DNA of 56,908 nt from the NCBI GenBank assembly GCA_964343195.1, contig CAYFIR010000028.1, positions 1-56,908 of the forward strand, in the 5' to 3' direction. Below are positions 15,670 to 24,679 of the stretch, one piece after another. A model generated the notes under the pieces. It was not told where the DNA came from. It did no database searches and saw nothing but the letters and a program-made list of their open reading frames with translations. Made by a program: the position numbers and the translations under genes. Every line of letters starts with the position of its first letter. The first letter of the stretch is position 1. The stretch is from CAYVAP01 sp964343195. Lineage in GTDB: Bacteria > Bacteroidota > Bacteroidia > J057.

Positions 15670-17582
15670 CAATGCTTAATTGAGGGTTGTAAGGGTTGAA
15701 AAAAATCAATATTTAAACTCAGCGCGTAGTTCCGCCCCGGCATGGGACGATCAGCGATAACAGTGTAAGGGGTATTCCAAAGGTTGTGAATGTTGAAGTC
15801 GAGAGAACCTCCCAGTCGATTGCAGCGCCAGGAGTAGGACAGGCGCATTTGCCCAAGCCAGTAACCAGTCAGCCACTGAGAGTTATCCGAAAGGGTATAG
15901 CGACGTCCTGTAAAATTGTGCGAATAAGACAGGTGCAAACCAGACCAGTTGAGTGAAAGCCTCCCTCTCCCCTGGTGCTCCGGGGTATAGATCAGCTGCT
16001 GCCCTATAGCTCCATCTCTGGGCTGCGAAGATTCCTGCACAGTAGCTCGGGTAAATGTGTAGCACACCTGCCCCCTCAAACCCCAGTTTCCCCACTGCTG
16101 ATGCCAGCCAAGCTGGTTCTCCAGCCCCCGGCTCCACACCTGCCGCACATTTTCCGGGGTCCAGTAGCCCCCTTCGCCCGGTAACCAGAGAATCCAGTCA
16201 TGGATTTGCCGACTGAATGTGGTCGTTTCCCACTCCAAGTTCTCCCATCTTCCCTGCAGGCCGATTTCTCCTCCCCAGCCCCTTTCAGGGTCCAGGTCAG
16301 GATTACCACCGGGCTCCCAGAATCGGTCGTTGAAGGTCGGCAGTCGATAACTTCGCCCTATCTGCCCCTTGAGCGACAGCCAGGAAGCCAGGTGCCAACG
16401 CCCCCCCAGTGACGGAATCACCGGAATAGCCTTTCCATCTACCCACTCCTGACGCGTTGAGAGGATCATTTCCAGTTGTTTATCCGGCCATCTCAAGTGA
16501 TAGGATCCCAGAAGGGAAAAGCGGCGCTGCCGGGGCAGGTTGGTCCCGTATCCATGGGCCTGAGCCTGCTGATAGGTGTGATTAACCCCAAAATGGAGGG
16601 CATGGCCAGCGCTCGGATTGAAAAATGCTTCCGCAACCTGTATCCAGGTTTGGCTCAGGTTGGGCGCATCGATTGTGGCAAGCGGGTCTCGGTATCGCAG
16701 GTCCTGGGTTAGGTAGGCAGAGCGGACCTTCAGGGTCAGCCGATCGGACTCATATTCCCATGCCATAGCCAGGCGGTTCGACTGGTCCCACTGTGTAGCT
16801 GCACTGCTGTCCTGGCTGAGGGTTGGCGGGATCTCCTGTTCCTTCTCCTGATGCCACCACCAGAATTGCAGCTCCTGCTTTTCGTTAATGCGATAGGCTG
16901 CTTCCTGTAAAAATCCTCGTTGGGAAAAAGCCGCATGTGTCTGCCGCTGCCCATTTACGGAACTGTATGGACTGAGGATGAAGAAGTCATTTTGAGCTGA
17001 TCGCTGGTGGTAGCGGGTCCTAAAGGCCCACTTTTGCTGGCTGGCCTGGACTTCCAGGCCCAGTTGCTGATCGCCAAAGCTCCCGATTCCCATCATCACA
17101 CGCCCCTTTACCAGTCCGCTAAATCCGAGGTTCTGGTCGAGGATCAGGGTCCCGCCTACGGCTCCGCTGCCAAAAAGCGCTCCCCCACTGCCGTATTGTA
17201 ACGATACCTGATCCAGGAAAAACGCAGGAATCAATGCCAGATCCTGCTGCCCATTCATCGGGCTTTGGAGGTGAAAGCCATTCCATCGAACCGCCAGATG
17301 GGATGCTCCACCGCCACGGATTGAGGTGGTAGCAAGCCCACCAGCACCATAGCTTTTGATAAAAATATCAGCATGAGTCGCCAGTAGGTCAGAAAGATTC
17401 TGGCCAGCAGCGCCTGCCAGGGCCATCGAGTCGATGGTCACCAACCTGTGCCCCGCACCCAGGTCTTCCAAACGTCGGGCGTGGATCGAGACGGTATCCG
17501 TTTCGATGGAGAGGGATTGTGCCCAGCCTGTAGTCAGGTAAAAAATCAGCCCAAAAAGGCCTGCCAGCTGCTTGAAATGCAT
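15669..17582 (-). CDS. btuB: TonB-dependent outer-membrane receptor, BtuB-like
   Basis: A 637-aa outer-membrane receptor for corrinoid uptake. The start at 17582 gives a signal peptide (MHFKQLAGLFGLIFYL...GWAQ); an upstream extension is rejected. A TonB-box-like stretch (ETDTVSIHA) precedes the plug domain (~35-145), which has NLSDLLATHADIFIKSYGAGG, TSIRGGGASHLAVRWNGF and QYGSGGALFGSGAVGGTLIL. The remainder is a ~22-strand barrel with alternating aromatic strands. Substrate assignment to B12 rests on the cobalamin riboswitch directly upstream and on the BtuG-like partner gene overlapping its stop. The length and small extracellular loops also suit BtuB better than a siderophore receptor. Confidence 0.88.
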   Translation of the reverse strand: MHFKQLAGLFGLIFYLTTGWAQSLSIETDTVSIHARRLEDLGAGHRLVTIDSMALAGAAGQNLSDLLATHADIFIKSYGAGGLATTSIRGGGASHLAVRWNGFHLQSPMNGQQDLALIPAFFLDQVSLQYGSGGALFGSGAVGGTLILDQNLGFSGLVKGRVMMGIGSFGDQQLGLEVQASQQKWAFRTRYHQRSAQNDFFILSPYSSVNGQRQTHAAFSQRGFLQEAAYRINEKQELQFWWWHQEKEQEIPPTLSQDSSAATQWDQSNRLAMAWEYESDRLTLKVRSAYLTQDLRYRDPLATIDAPNLSQTWIQVAEAFFNPSAGHALHFGVNHTYQQAQAHGYGTNLPRQRRFSLLGSYHLRWPDKQLEMILSTRQEWVDGKAIPVIPSLGGRWHLASWLSLKGQIGRSYRLPTFNDRFWEPGGNPDLDPERGWGGEIGLQGRWENLEWETTTFSRQIHDWILWLPGEGGYWTPENVRQVWSRGLENQLGWHQQWGNWGLRGQVCYTFTRATVQESSQPRDGAIGQQLIYTPEHQGRGRLSLNWSGLHLSYSHNFTGRRYTLSDNSQWLTGYWLGQMRLSYSWRCNRLGGSLDFNIHNLWNTPYTVIADRPMPGRNYALSLNIDFFQPLQPSIKH

Positions 17583-17714
17583 AAATCCTAAACTAATGGT
17601 TAGCAATAGTTCAGGATTCGTAGTGGACCAGAAGTGTAAGAGTAACGATGTACGCCAGAGACGCACAAGGTCATTCTTCGCTTTTTTCCCGAAAGCTACG
17701 AATCGCCGGTCGAT

Positions 17715-18003
17715 GGCAGGTCTTCTGACTTGTCCTCCCCAACTTCAGGCCTTCCCATCTGATTAGCAGACAGTGGCTCAAGGTCGAAGCTGAGGGTGCT
17801 TTTTTTAAGTTGAAATGTTGAAAGTAAAAGGTTTAAAGTTTGGGTAAAGCGGTAACAAGTAATAAACAGACTTGTACGGCAACTTTCCACTTGAAACGTT
17901 CAACTTTGAACTTTCTCCTGCCAAAAAGCCAGGACACACAGCAGCGGGAACTGTCCAGGATTCACACCTGATTCCCTTTTAATCCAGTCAAGTGACTGGA
18001 ACC
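17715..18003 (-). ncRNA. cobalamin (AdoCbl-class) riboswitch
   Basis: Read on the minus strand, conserved blocks appear in canonical order: a short hairpin CCAGTCAcTTGACTGG then ATTAAAAGGGAATCAGGTG; GAATCCTGGACAGTTCCCGC with GCTGTG (17936-17975); GCCACTG (17770-17777); GATGGGAAGGCC (~17748-17762); and the B12 box GAAGACCTGCC (17715-17725). Binding of the coenzyme would repress the downstream btuB-propeller operon. The expression platform lies between 17714 and the btuB start at 17582. The variable arm between the GCTGTG block and GCCACTG is ~155 nt, far longer than usual, because of an inserted repeat. Confidence 0.92.
17795..17917. repeat. imperfect inverted repeat inserted in the riboswitch variable arm
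   Basis: AT-rich sequence with motifs of the AAGTTGAAA / TTCAACTTT type at both ends: on the plus strand TTTAAGTTGAAATGTTGAAA at the left and TTCAACTTTGAACTTTC at the right, which are near reverse complements. It could fold into one long hairpin stacked on the riboswitch arm. Composition differs from the surrounding riboswitch. Confidence 0.6.
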
Positions 18004-18013
18004 AAAGACAAGG

Positions 18014-18021
18014 CAAAAGTA
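18014..18021 (-). promoter_or_regulatory. candidate -7 box of the B12 operon
   Basis: Minus-strand TACTTTTG fits TAnnTTTG and would start the transcript near 18010, only a few bases before the first riboswitch helix. No good -33 box at standard spacing. Confidence 0.45.
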
Positions 18022-18294
18022 AACAAAAATGGGAAAGTGAAAAGCGACCAAATCCTGACTTTCTACTACATCGAGGGAGCCTTTTATCATATCGGATTAT
18101 AAATCAGGCGGTTCTGTCAAAAAAAATTCCTGTGCTCCACTCCGAATCGTCATCGATTTCGGCCTGCACTTCACAATTATTTCATACATATGGCTTAATT
18201 TCCTAAAACGAATGCCGGTTTTTGTCCGTTAAGGAAGCGTCAGACTTTTTGAGCTTACTACTATGCACGCGGGCCCAATAGAACTTGGCATCAT

Positions 18295-20235
18295 ATGTTC
18301 AAACTCAAATCCCGACCCATGGCAGCAGAAGCATTTGACCTGGTTGCCTACCTGCGCGCTACCACGCCTTTTGACCAGCTCCCTCCAGACATTCTGGAAA
18401 ATCTCGCCGCTCAAATGGAGCGGAAGGATTATGAATCCAATACCCTGATCTACGACCAGAACCAGTCGGAAATACAGGAAGTTTCCCTGATAACTGCGGG
18501 TTCGGTAGAGAAATTTTTCCGGGGACCCGATGGTCAGAAGCTTTTCTCCGAAACCTTTGCGTCTGGCGATACTTTTGGGGCAATTTCTCTCCTGCTCAAT
18601 AATCGAACGGCCATTCGGTCGACTCGAACCACTGAGCCTACCACTCTATTTCAGATGTCAGAGGACCTTTTCAAGGAACTCTGTGATACCTACCCGGCAT
18701 TTTATGATCACTTCACCCATCAGTTTGGGCAGCGCATGCTCAAAGGGGGATATGCTCAACGTCTGAATCAGCATAACCAGCAAGGGTCCGGGTTTCAGGT
18801 TTCGGATCTGGCTTTTACTCAGCAGGTACGGGATCATTATAACCAAAACGTCAACACCTGCACACTCGACACTTCCATCCAGGAGGCTGCTCGTAGCATG
18901 ACCTATTTCAGGCAAAAATACGTGGTAGTCGTAGACCCAGAGCGGAATCCCAAAGGTTTGATAACAGATGCTGACCTGCGTGACCGAGTAATCATTCCCG
19001 GCCGTTCCATCCTGGATCCGGTCAGCCAGATCATGCACTATCCATTGCGGGAAGTTCAGGCTGATGCCTATAGCTATGAAGCCATCCTGCTGATGTTCAG
19101 ATACAAAGTAGACTATCTGGTCGTCAAGGAGGGAGAAAAGTTCGTCGGAATGGTCAGCCTGGACAAGTTGCTGAATGTCCAGAGCAAGACTCCCTTCATC
19201 TTCGTCCAAAGCATTACCCTGGACCACGACATGAATGCGCTGCGGCGCAAGTGGCAAGAAGTTCCGGGCATCATAAACCAGTTGGTAGACCGAGGCACCA
19301 GACCTGAAATTGTTAACCAGATCGTCAGCTCCATTTCTGATGCCATTGCCTACAACATCATCCGTCGGGCGATTGAACGACTGGGGCCTCCTCCCTGTCA
19401 ATTTGTGTTCATGGCGCTTGGCAGCGAGGGTCGTAAGGAGCAGACCCTCAGCACCGATCAGGACAATGCCATCATTTACGAAGACCTAAAAGGCGAGCAG
19501 CGAGAGCGGGCCAGAAAATACTTCCTGCAACTCGGAACCGAAGTCTGCGACGAACTTAACGATGTAGGCTTCACTTATTGCGAGGGCAACCTGATGGCCA
19601 AAAATCCCAAGTGGAACCACTCCCTGTCGCACTGGAAGCGCAATTATCGAAAGTGGATCGCAGAGCCCGTCTCGGACAATGCCGTTATTGGAGGAACCTT
19701 TTTTGACTGCCGGAGCATCTATGGCAAGGGGGACCTGCTCCAGCAGCTCCGCAACAGTATTTTCGAGGAACTCGACCGGGGATCATCGACCTTTTTTTCA
19801 GCCCTGGCCAGGGCCGCCCTGCTGAATCGCCCCCCGCTGACCCTCTTTGGTGGCTTCCAGACGGTTGAGGAAAATGACCGCAAAGGCATCAACATCAAGC
19901 GCGCCATGAACATGGTTACGGACTTCGCCCGGATCTATGCCCTTCAGCATCAGCTGATTGCTACAAATACTGGAGAGCGATTGCGGCAGCTTAATTCAAA
20001 AGGAGCCTTGACCGACCGGGAATTTGAAGAGTTACATCAAGGCTATTACTTCCTCATGCGTCTGCGCCTGACCCATCAGGCCTACCAGCTACAACGGGGT
20101 GAATCCCCTGACAACCTATTGGTCATAGACGACATGACCAAAATCGAAAAGGTCACCATCAAGGAAATCCTCCGGGTCATCGAACGCTATCAGAAGCGAC
20201 TCGGAGTGGTGTTTTTGGGGACACTAAATGGGTAG
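18295..20235 (+). CDS. cNMP-binding / CBS-pair / DUF294 nucleotidyltransferase-like protein
   Basis: A 646-aa cytosolic regulator-type protein. Order: cyclic-nucleotide-binding-like domain (~20-140; GSVEKFF..., FASGDTFGAISLLLNNRTAIR), paired CBS domains (~170-290; MTYFRQKYVVVVD, GLITDADLRDRVI, YKVDYLVVKEGEKFVGMVS), a GlnD-like nucleotidyltransferase (DUF294, ~335-450; MALGSEGRKEQTLSTDQDN, with the GS and DxD metal motif) and the helical DUF294 C-terminal domain (~480-635). Such proteins are thought to be adenylate-sensing signal transferases, often near acetate transporters or exonucleases, but neither is adjacent here. The ATG at 18319 is an alternative start. Confidence 0.88.
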   Translation: MFKLKSRPMAAEAFDLVAYLRATTPFDQLPPDILENLAAQMERKDYESNTLIYDQNQSEIQEVSLITAGSVEKFFRGPDGQKLFSETFASGDTFGAISLLLNNRTAIRSTRTTEPTTLFQMSEDLFKELCDTYPAFYDHFTHQFGQRMLKGGYAQRLNQHNQQGSGFQVSDLAFTQQVRDHYNQNVNTCTLDTSIQEAARSMTYFRQKYVVVVDPERNPKGLITDADLRDRVIIPGRSILDPVSQIMHYPLREVQADAYSYEAILLMFRYKVDYLVVKEGEKFVGMVSLDKLLNVQSKTPFIFVQSITLDHDMNALRRKWQEVPGIINQLVDRGTRPEIVNQIVSSISDAIAYNIIRRAIERLGPPPCQFVFMALGSEGRKEQTLSTDQDNAIIYEDLKGEQRERARKYFLQLGTEVCDELNDVGFTYCEGNLMAKNPKWNHSLSHWKRNYRKWIAEPVSDNAVIGGTFFDCRSIYGKGDLLQQLRNSIFEELDRGSSTFFSALARAALLNRPPLTLFGGFQTVEENDRKGINIKRAMNMVTDFARIYALQHQLIATNTGERLRQLNSKGALTDREFEELHQGYYFLMRLRLTHQAYQLQRGESPDNLLVIDDMTKIEKVTIKEILRVIERYQKRLGVVFLGTLNG

Positions 20236-20477
20236 AGAGATAGGTTGGGAGTTCCCAGGTTCCACAGACATTTCCAGGATAATCAGCCAGGAGGGGATCC
20301 TCAAAATTGGAGCCTATTATATTCGATCGCGTCAGCGGACACTTGGGTAGGAATGCTTCGGGGTGCAAAAATGAAAAAAAGATCAAACTTTTTTCATCCT
20401 CTCCCCAACCATTCCATAAGCCATGTACGTGTCTTCATATGAAAGATTCTCCCTTCAAACCAAATATCCCAATACCT

Positions 20478-22901
20478 ATGCGACGCATTTTTTCCGTTCG
20501 CCTTTTGGTAATTAGTCTGTTGATGCTTGGGGCTACCACCCTTCACGCCCAGCTCACAGCCGATTTCAGCCCCAACCAAACCACTTTTACCTGTCCTCCG
20601 GCCCAGCTTCAGCTCACCGACATGTCAACGGGAGGGGCTACCTCCTGGCAATGGACTGTCGATTGGGGTTCGATTTTTGGCGGCTGGACCTCCACTCAAC
20701 AGAACCCCAACTTCACCCTGAGTTTTGTAGGAACTTTTACCGTAACCCTGACCGTTTCCGATGGGACCAATACCTCCACCACGACCCAGACCATCACGGT
20801 AAATGGCCCGACCATTGATCAGTCTCTGCTGACGGTCTCCAATAATTTTGGATGTGCCCCGTTGGAGGTCAGCGTTCAGTATGCGGGTACCTGGGACCCC
20901 ACCTGGACCTACAACTGGGACATGGGCGATGGCAGTACGCTTACCAGCCTACCTGACCCCACCAACTTTACCCATACCTATACCAACCCGGGCTTTTATG
21001 GCATCAACCTCACCCTGACAGACGGAACTGGATGCACTACCAATAACTGGGTTTCAGATACCATTATCGCTGATGGTGGACTCTGTGTCTCTGGGACTTC
21101 GACAGATATCAGTTGCGGAGCGCCCAATTCCGGAACCATTGACCTGGTCGTTAACGGAGGAACTCCCCCCTATTCCTATATATGGAGCAATGGCGCGACT
21201 ACCCAGGATCTGACTGGCTTGCCAGCCGGATTCTATGAAGTACTGGTATCCGACAATTCGGGTATTACCGCTGCAGCGACGTTCACGATCACCAACAGCG
21301 ACATTTCGTTGAGTTTCACCGAAGTAAAGGCCGACTGCGATAGCGCCAATGGCAGCCTGACGGTCAATATTTCTGGAGGAGTACCTCCCTACAGCACCGT
21401 CTGGAGCAATGGAGACATTACCCCCACTATAATCGGCCTGATTCCTGACGGGTATGAAGTTACCGTCACCGATGCCAATGGGTGTGAAACCAAAGAGATT
21501 GTATTCCTTTCTGCTAAAGATTCCTGCAGGGTCAACCTCTCAGGTCGGGTTTACCTGGATTTGAACCAGAACTGTACCTATGATCCAGCTACAGACGTGA
21601 CCTTCTCCACGCCGATCATGGAGTTCTACTCCCATCACATCACTTATTCCAACAACAACGATGGCACCTACAACCTGAATGTTCCTTCGGGCGTCAACCT
21701 GCTCCAACTATACTCAGGCGCATTTGGGAATGCCCTGCCATCATACTTTGACCTGACCTGCCCGCCTACCGGTGTTCATGACCTGGGTACCCAGACCACC
21801 GACTCTGCAGGACTGGACTTTGGCTTTTTCCCCAATGATACCATTCAGGATCTGTACGTTGATGGATGGGCCGGAGTCGCCCGCCCAGGTCAGGTACACC
21901 ACATCTGGCTGTACGCCCAAAACATGGGCACAAGTGTACCAAATAGCTCCCTGACCTTCACCCACGATCCCAACGTCACCTATGTGTCTGCCAATCCCCT
22001 GCCTTCAACCTACGATCCCGTCACCCGCACCCTGACCTGGACTCCCCTTGGCATTCTACCACTGCAACACCAGCAATTCACCGTACACACACTGGTGGAT
22101 ACCACCATGCTGATGGGAGATACCCTATGCCATACCACACAGCTTTCTCCCATTGCCGGAGATGTCACTCCCGCTAACAACGTTGACACCCTCTGTCGGA
22201 TCGTGACGACTTCCTACGACCCCAATGACAAGCAGGTTGAGCCAATGGGAGATGGTCGCTCTGGAAATGTAGACATCAGCCAGGAGTGGTTCACTTATAC
22301 CGTCAGGTTCCAGAACACGGGAAATGATACTGCCTTCTACGTACGCATCCGCGATACGATCGACAATGATTTCATCCTGACCAGTCTGGATCCTCTAGGG
22401 GCCAGCCATCCCTACACACTAACCTTCACAGAGGACCGTGGATTGCAATTTGCCTTTGACAACATCCTGTTGCCGGACTCGGCGACCAACCCCGAAGGAA
22501 GTCAGGGATTTGTGCGCTATCGCATCCGAAAGAAGGATGGCCTTGGAATCGGTACGACGCTAACGAATAAAGCTGCGATCTACTTTGACTTCAACGAGCC
22601 TGTCATCACCAATACCACCATTAACACCCTGGTACAGCAGACCAATACCGGGATATCGCAACCAGAACTTCCTGGCCTGATGGTGTATCCCAACCCAGCT
22701 GAAGACCGACTGATGGTGAACTCTCCAGATGTTCAACTTACCATGATTCAGCTTTCTGACCTTCATGGGCGCACGCTTATGCAGGTAGGCACCCCTCAAC
22801 CTGAAGTCGAACTGGATGTGGCCCACCTTGCTCCAGGCCTCTACCTGTTGCAGGTATACCACGCCTATGGCATGACCACCCGCAAGGTGGAAATCAAATA
22901 G
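20478..22901 (+). CDS. large T9SS surface protein with PKD and SprB-like repeats
   Basis: An 807-aa exported protein. The ATG at 20478 is chosen for its signal peptide (MRRIFSVRLLVISLLMLGAT...HAQ); upstream in-frame ATG at 20439 would bury it. Parts: two PKD-type domains (~25-190; YNWDMGDGSTLTSL, FTHTYTNPGFYGINLTLTDG), two SprB-like repeats (~200-365; NGGTPPYSYIWSNGATTQDL and SGGVPPYSTVWSNGDITPTI), a Cna-B/SdrD-like carrier (LSGRVYLDLNQNCTYDP), a DUF11/DUF7619-like region (YDPNDKQVEPMGDG, FTYTVRFQNTGNDTAFYVRI) and a T9SS type A sorting domain (MVYPNPAEDRLMV...). SprB repeats occur in gliding adhesins; the role here is likely adhesion, by inference. Confidence 0.88.
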   Translation: MRRIFSVRLLVISLLMLGATTLHAQLTADFSPNQTTFTCPPAQLQLTDMSTGGATSWQWTVDWGSIFGGWTSTQQNPNFTLSFVGTFTVTLTVSDGTNTSTTTQTITVNGPTIDQSLLTVSNNFGCAPLEVSVQYAGTWDPTWTYNWDMGDGSTLTSLPDPTNFTHTYTNPGFYGINLTLTDGTGCTTNNWVSDTIIADGGLCVSGTSTDISCGAPNSGTIDLVVNGGTPPYSYIWSNGATTQDLTGLPAGFYEVLVSDNSGITAAATFTITNSDISLSFTEVKADCDSANGSLTVNISGGVPPYSTVWSNGDITPTIIGLIPDGYEVTVTDANGCETKEIVFLSAKDSCRVNLSGRVYLDLNQNCTYDPATDVTFSTPIMEFYSHHITYSNNNDGTYNLNVPSGVNLLQLYSGAFGNALPSYFDLTCPPTGVHDLGTQTTDSAGLDFGFFPNDTIQDLYVDGWAGVARPGQVHHIWLYAQNMGTSVPNSSLTFTHDPNVTYVSANPLPSTYDPVTRTLTWTPLGILPLQHQQFTVHTLVDTTMLMGDTLCHTTQLSPIAGDVTPANNVDTLCRIVTTSYDPNDKQVEPMGDGRSGNVDISQEWFTYTVRFQNTGNDTAFYVRIRDTIDNDFILTSLDPLGASHPYTLTFTEDRGLQFAFDNILLPDSATNPEGSQGFVRYRIRKKDGLGIGTTLTNKAAIYFDFNEPVITNTTINTLVQQTNTGISQPELPGLMVYPNPAEDRLMVNSPDVQLTMIQLSDLHGRTLMQVGTPQPEVELDVAHLAPGLYLLQVYHAYGMTTRKVEIK

Positions 22902-22916
22902 CATTGCTCCCCCACG

Positions 22917-22988
22917 AGTGGCCTTCGGGCCACTTTCAGTATACTCAATGTATTTGGGCTGCCCTCCTTTCGAAGGGCAGCCTTTGTT
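22917..22988 (+). terminator. double hairpin terminator after the adhesin-like gene
   Basis: First hairpin AGTGGCC-TTCG-GGCCACT (22917-22934); second GGCTGCCCT...AGGGCAGCC (22957-22983) followed by TTTGTTTTG. Either may terminate; the second has the better T run. Confidence 0.8.
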
Positions 22989-23049
22989 TTGTTAGGTATG
23001 GAGTTTATGAAGTTTAGTCCCTTCACTCCCACCGTACCGCTTGCTCAAC

Positions 23050-23838
23050 TCAGGCCTTTACGGCCCCAAAGACAATGAAGAAGGGATTCAGTAGATTCTC
23101 CTTGTTGTAAACCATTGGTTGTTGAGTTTCCTGGCTGATGACGGTACCACCAGCCTCTTCAACCACGATCTGCGCCGCAGCGGTGTCCCACTCCATGGTA
23201 GGGCCCAGGCGGGGGTAAATATCGGCTTTGCCCTCTGCGACCAGCACCAGCTTCAGCGAGCTGCCCATAGATACAATCTCGGGTTCGGTGAACTGCTCCA
23301 GGTATTTGTCCACAGCCTCGCCCCGGTGGGAACGGGAACATACCATGCGGAGACCGCTGTCCTGCATGGTAAAGGAATTTACATTGATTTTCCGAGGCTC
23401 TGAGCTTCCTTCGATTACAAATGCACCTTCACCTTCAGAGGCATAGTAGGTCAGGTCCAGCACAGGGACATGTACTACCCCCATGACTACCCTATGGTCC
23501 TTTACCAAGGCGATGTTAACAGTAAACTCGCCATTGCGCTTGATGAATTCCTTGGTTCCATCCAGCGGATCTACCAGCCAGAACTGTTCCCAGCTTTTGC
23601 GTTCTTCATATGGAAGATGCTTTCCTTCCTCGGAAAGGATGGGAATGTCAGGTGTCATGGCCTCCAGCTTGCTCACAATGGTCTGGTGAGAAGCCTGATC
23701 AGCGAGGGTCAGCGGGCTATCGTCGGCCTTGTGATCTACGACTTCACGTTTCTCAGCATCGTGATAGATTTTCAGGATCGCCTGTCCGGCCTCTTTGGCC
23801 GCGGAAAGTAGTTCAGGGAGAGATATGGAATTGGACAT
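23050..23838 (-). CDS. cysQ: 3'(2'),5'-bisphosphate nucleotidase CysQ
   Basis: A 262-aa inositol-monophosphatase-fold enzyme that hydrolyses PAP (adenosine 3',5'-bisphosphate) made during sulfate assimilation. Mg/Li-sensitive motifs are present: DDSPLTLADQASH, LSEEGKHLPYEER, WLVDPLDGTKEF (catalytic Asp pair) and MEWDTAAAQIVVEEAGG (third metal Asp). Started at the ATG at 23838 because the codon two residues upstream is TTG. No sulfur-assimilation genes adjoin it. Confidence 0.92.
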   Translation of the reverse strand: MSNSISLPELLSAAKEAGQAILKIYHDAEKREVVDHKADDSPLTLADQASHQTIVSKLEAMTPDIPILSEEGKHLPYEERKSWEQFWLVDPLDGTKEFIKRNGEFTVNIALVKDHRVVMGVVHVPVLDLTYYASEGEGAFVIEGSSEPRKINVNSFTMQDSGLRMVCSRSHRGEAVDKYLEQFTEPEIVSMGSSLKLVLVAEGKADIYPRLGPTMEWDTAAAQIVVEEAGGTVISQETQQPMVYNKENLLNPFFIVFGAVKA

Positions 23839-23890
23839 GGTCAATGAAATGGTCTATTGGAGCTAAACTCGTCCTGGTAGAATTGTCATG

Positions 23891-23898
23891 CAAATCTA
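23891..23898 (-). promoter_or_regulatory. candidate -7 box of cysQ
   Basis: Minus-strand TAGATTTG matches TAnnTTTG, 53 bp before the cysQ ATG. The -33 region is weak. Confidence 0.35.
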
Positions 23899-23971
23899 CA
23901 GCAACAAAAAGGCCCACTCCGCATCGAGCAGGCCAAGGTCAGTACAAAGTTAATCCTTATTATTGAACATT

Positions 23972-24679
23972 TTACCTTCTCACGCCTAATCCTCCTGGAT
24001 AGAAGGCAGAGCGATAGAAGTCGTCCAGGCGAGGGTGCTGGCGAATAAAGTCCTTGTGATCGGCCCTCCAACTGAGTAGCTCAGGGAGGTACTGTGTGGC
24101 AGACCGGTTGCGATAGAGTTTTTCTGCATCAGAAGGGTTGGCCGCCATCCAGCGAAGGTTTCGGTGTAGGGCTACCATTACCTCGGGGTGGTTACCAGTC
24201 CATAGTCTATCAGTATAAATCGACTCTGCGAGTTCCCGGTTTTCGGACAGCCAAACAAAGTTTCCGAAGAGTTGGGCCACAAGTTCAGGATTTTGTTTGA
24301 GGTAGCGTGCGTCAGCCTGTGAAAGCAATGGGTGCTCCATGGATAATTCACGCAGAGTTTTTCGCTCGGTGTTATATCGATACAGTTTTTCGGAATGACT
24401 CCGGTCCTGAAGCTCATAAAAACTGATAAATCCATCCTGATTCTGGTCCGTAAGCTCGTAGTGTCGGTCCACCAGGAAATAGCTGAATTCATTTTCAAAC
24501 CTCTCCATTTCCGACTGATCCAGTAGGGCATCGTCATTTTGGTCAGCGATGAGGAAACGCTCTTCCTGGAACCAGTTATTTATCTGCTGATGGATAGGAT
24601 CCAGTTGAGCATTTACTTTCTGAACGAGTAGGAATTGGGAAATCAGGGCAAGGATACAAAGAGTGAGCAAACGGGACAT
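23972..24679 (-). CDS. secreted EF-hand protein with helical repeats
   Basis: A 235-aa exported protein: signal peptide (MSRLLTLCILALISQFLLVQ...NAQ), then two EF-hand loops, DQNDDALLDQSE (46-57) and DQNQDGFISFYE (78-89). The second has all canonical Ca2+ ligands; the first lacks the central Gly. The C-terminal ~120 residues are three or four short helical units of similar form (QNPELVAQLFGNFVWLSEN / HPEVMVALHRNLRWMAANP / YLPELLSWRADHKDFIRQHP) separated by ~30 residues. I do not recognise this repeat as a named domain. Calcium-dependent periplasmic or surface role is inference. It is on the same strand as cysQ, ~130 bp upstream. Confidence 0.75.
   Translation of the reverse strand: MSRLLTLCILALISQFLLVQKVNAQLDPIHQQINNWFQEERFLIADQNDDALLDQSEMERFENEFSYFLVDRHYELTDQNQDGFISFYELQDRSHSEKLYRYNTERKTLRELSMEHPLLSQADARYLKQNPELVAQLFGNFVWLSENRELAESIYTDRLWTGNHPEVMVALHRNLRWMAANPSDAEKLYRNRSATQYLPELLSWRADHKDFIRQHPRLDDFYRSAFYPGGLGVRR

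Noticed and set aside
17696..17890. 64-codon minus-strand frame over the riboswitch
   Set aside because: It overlaps the conserved riboswitch RNA blocks, which explain the sequence better.
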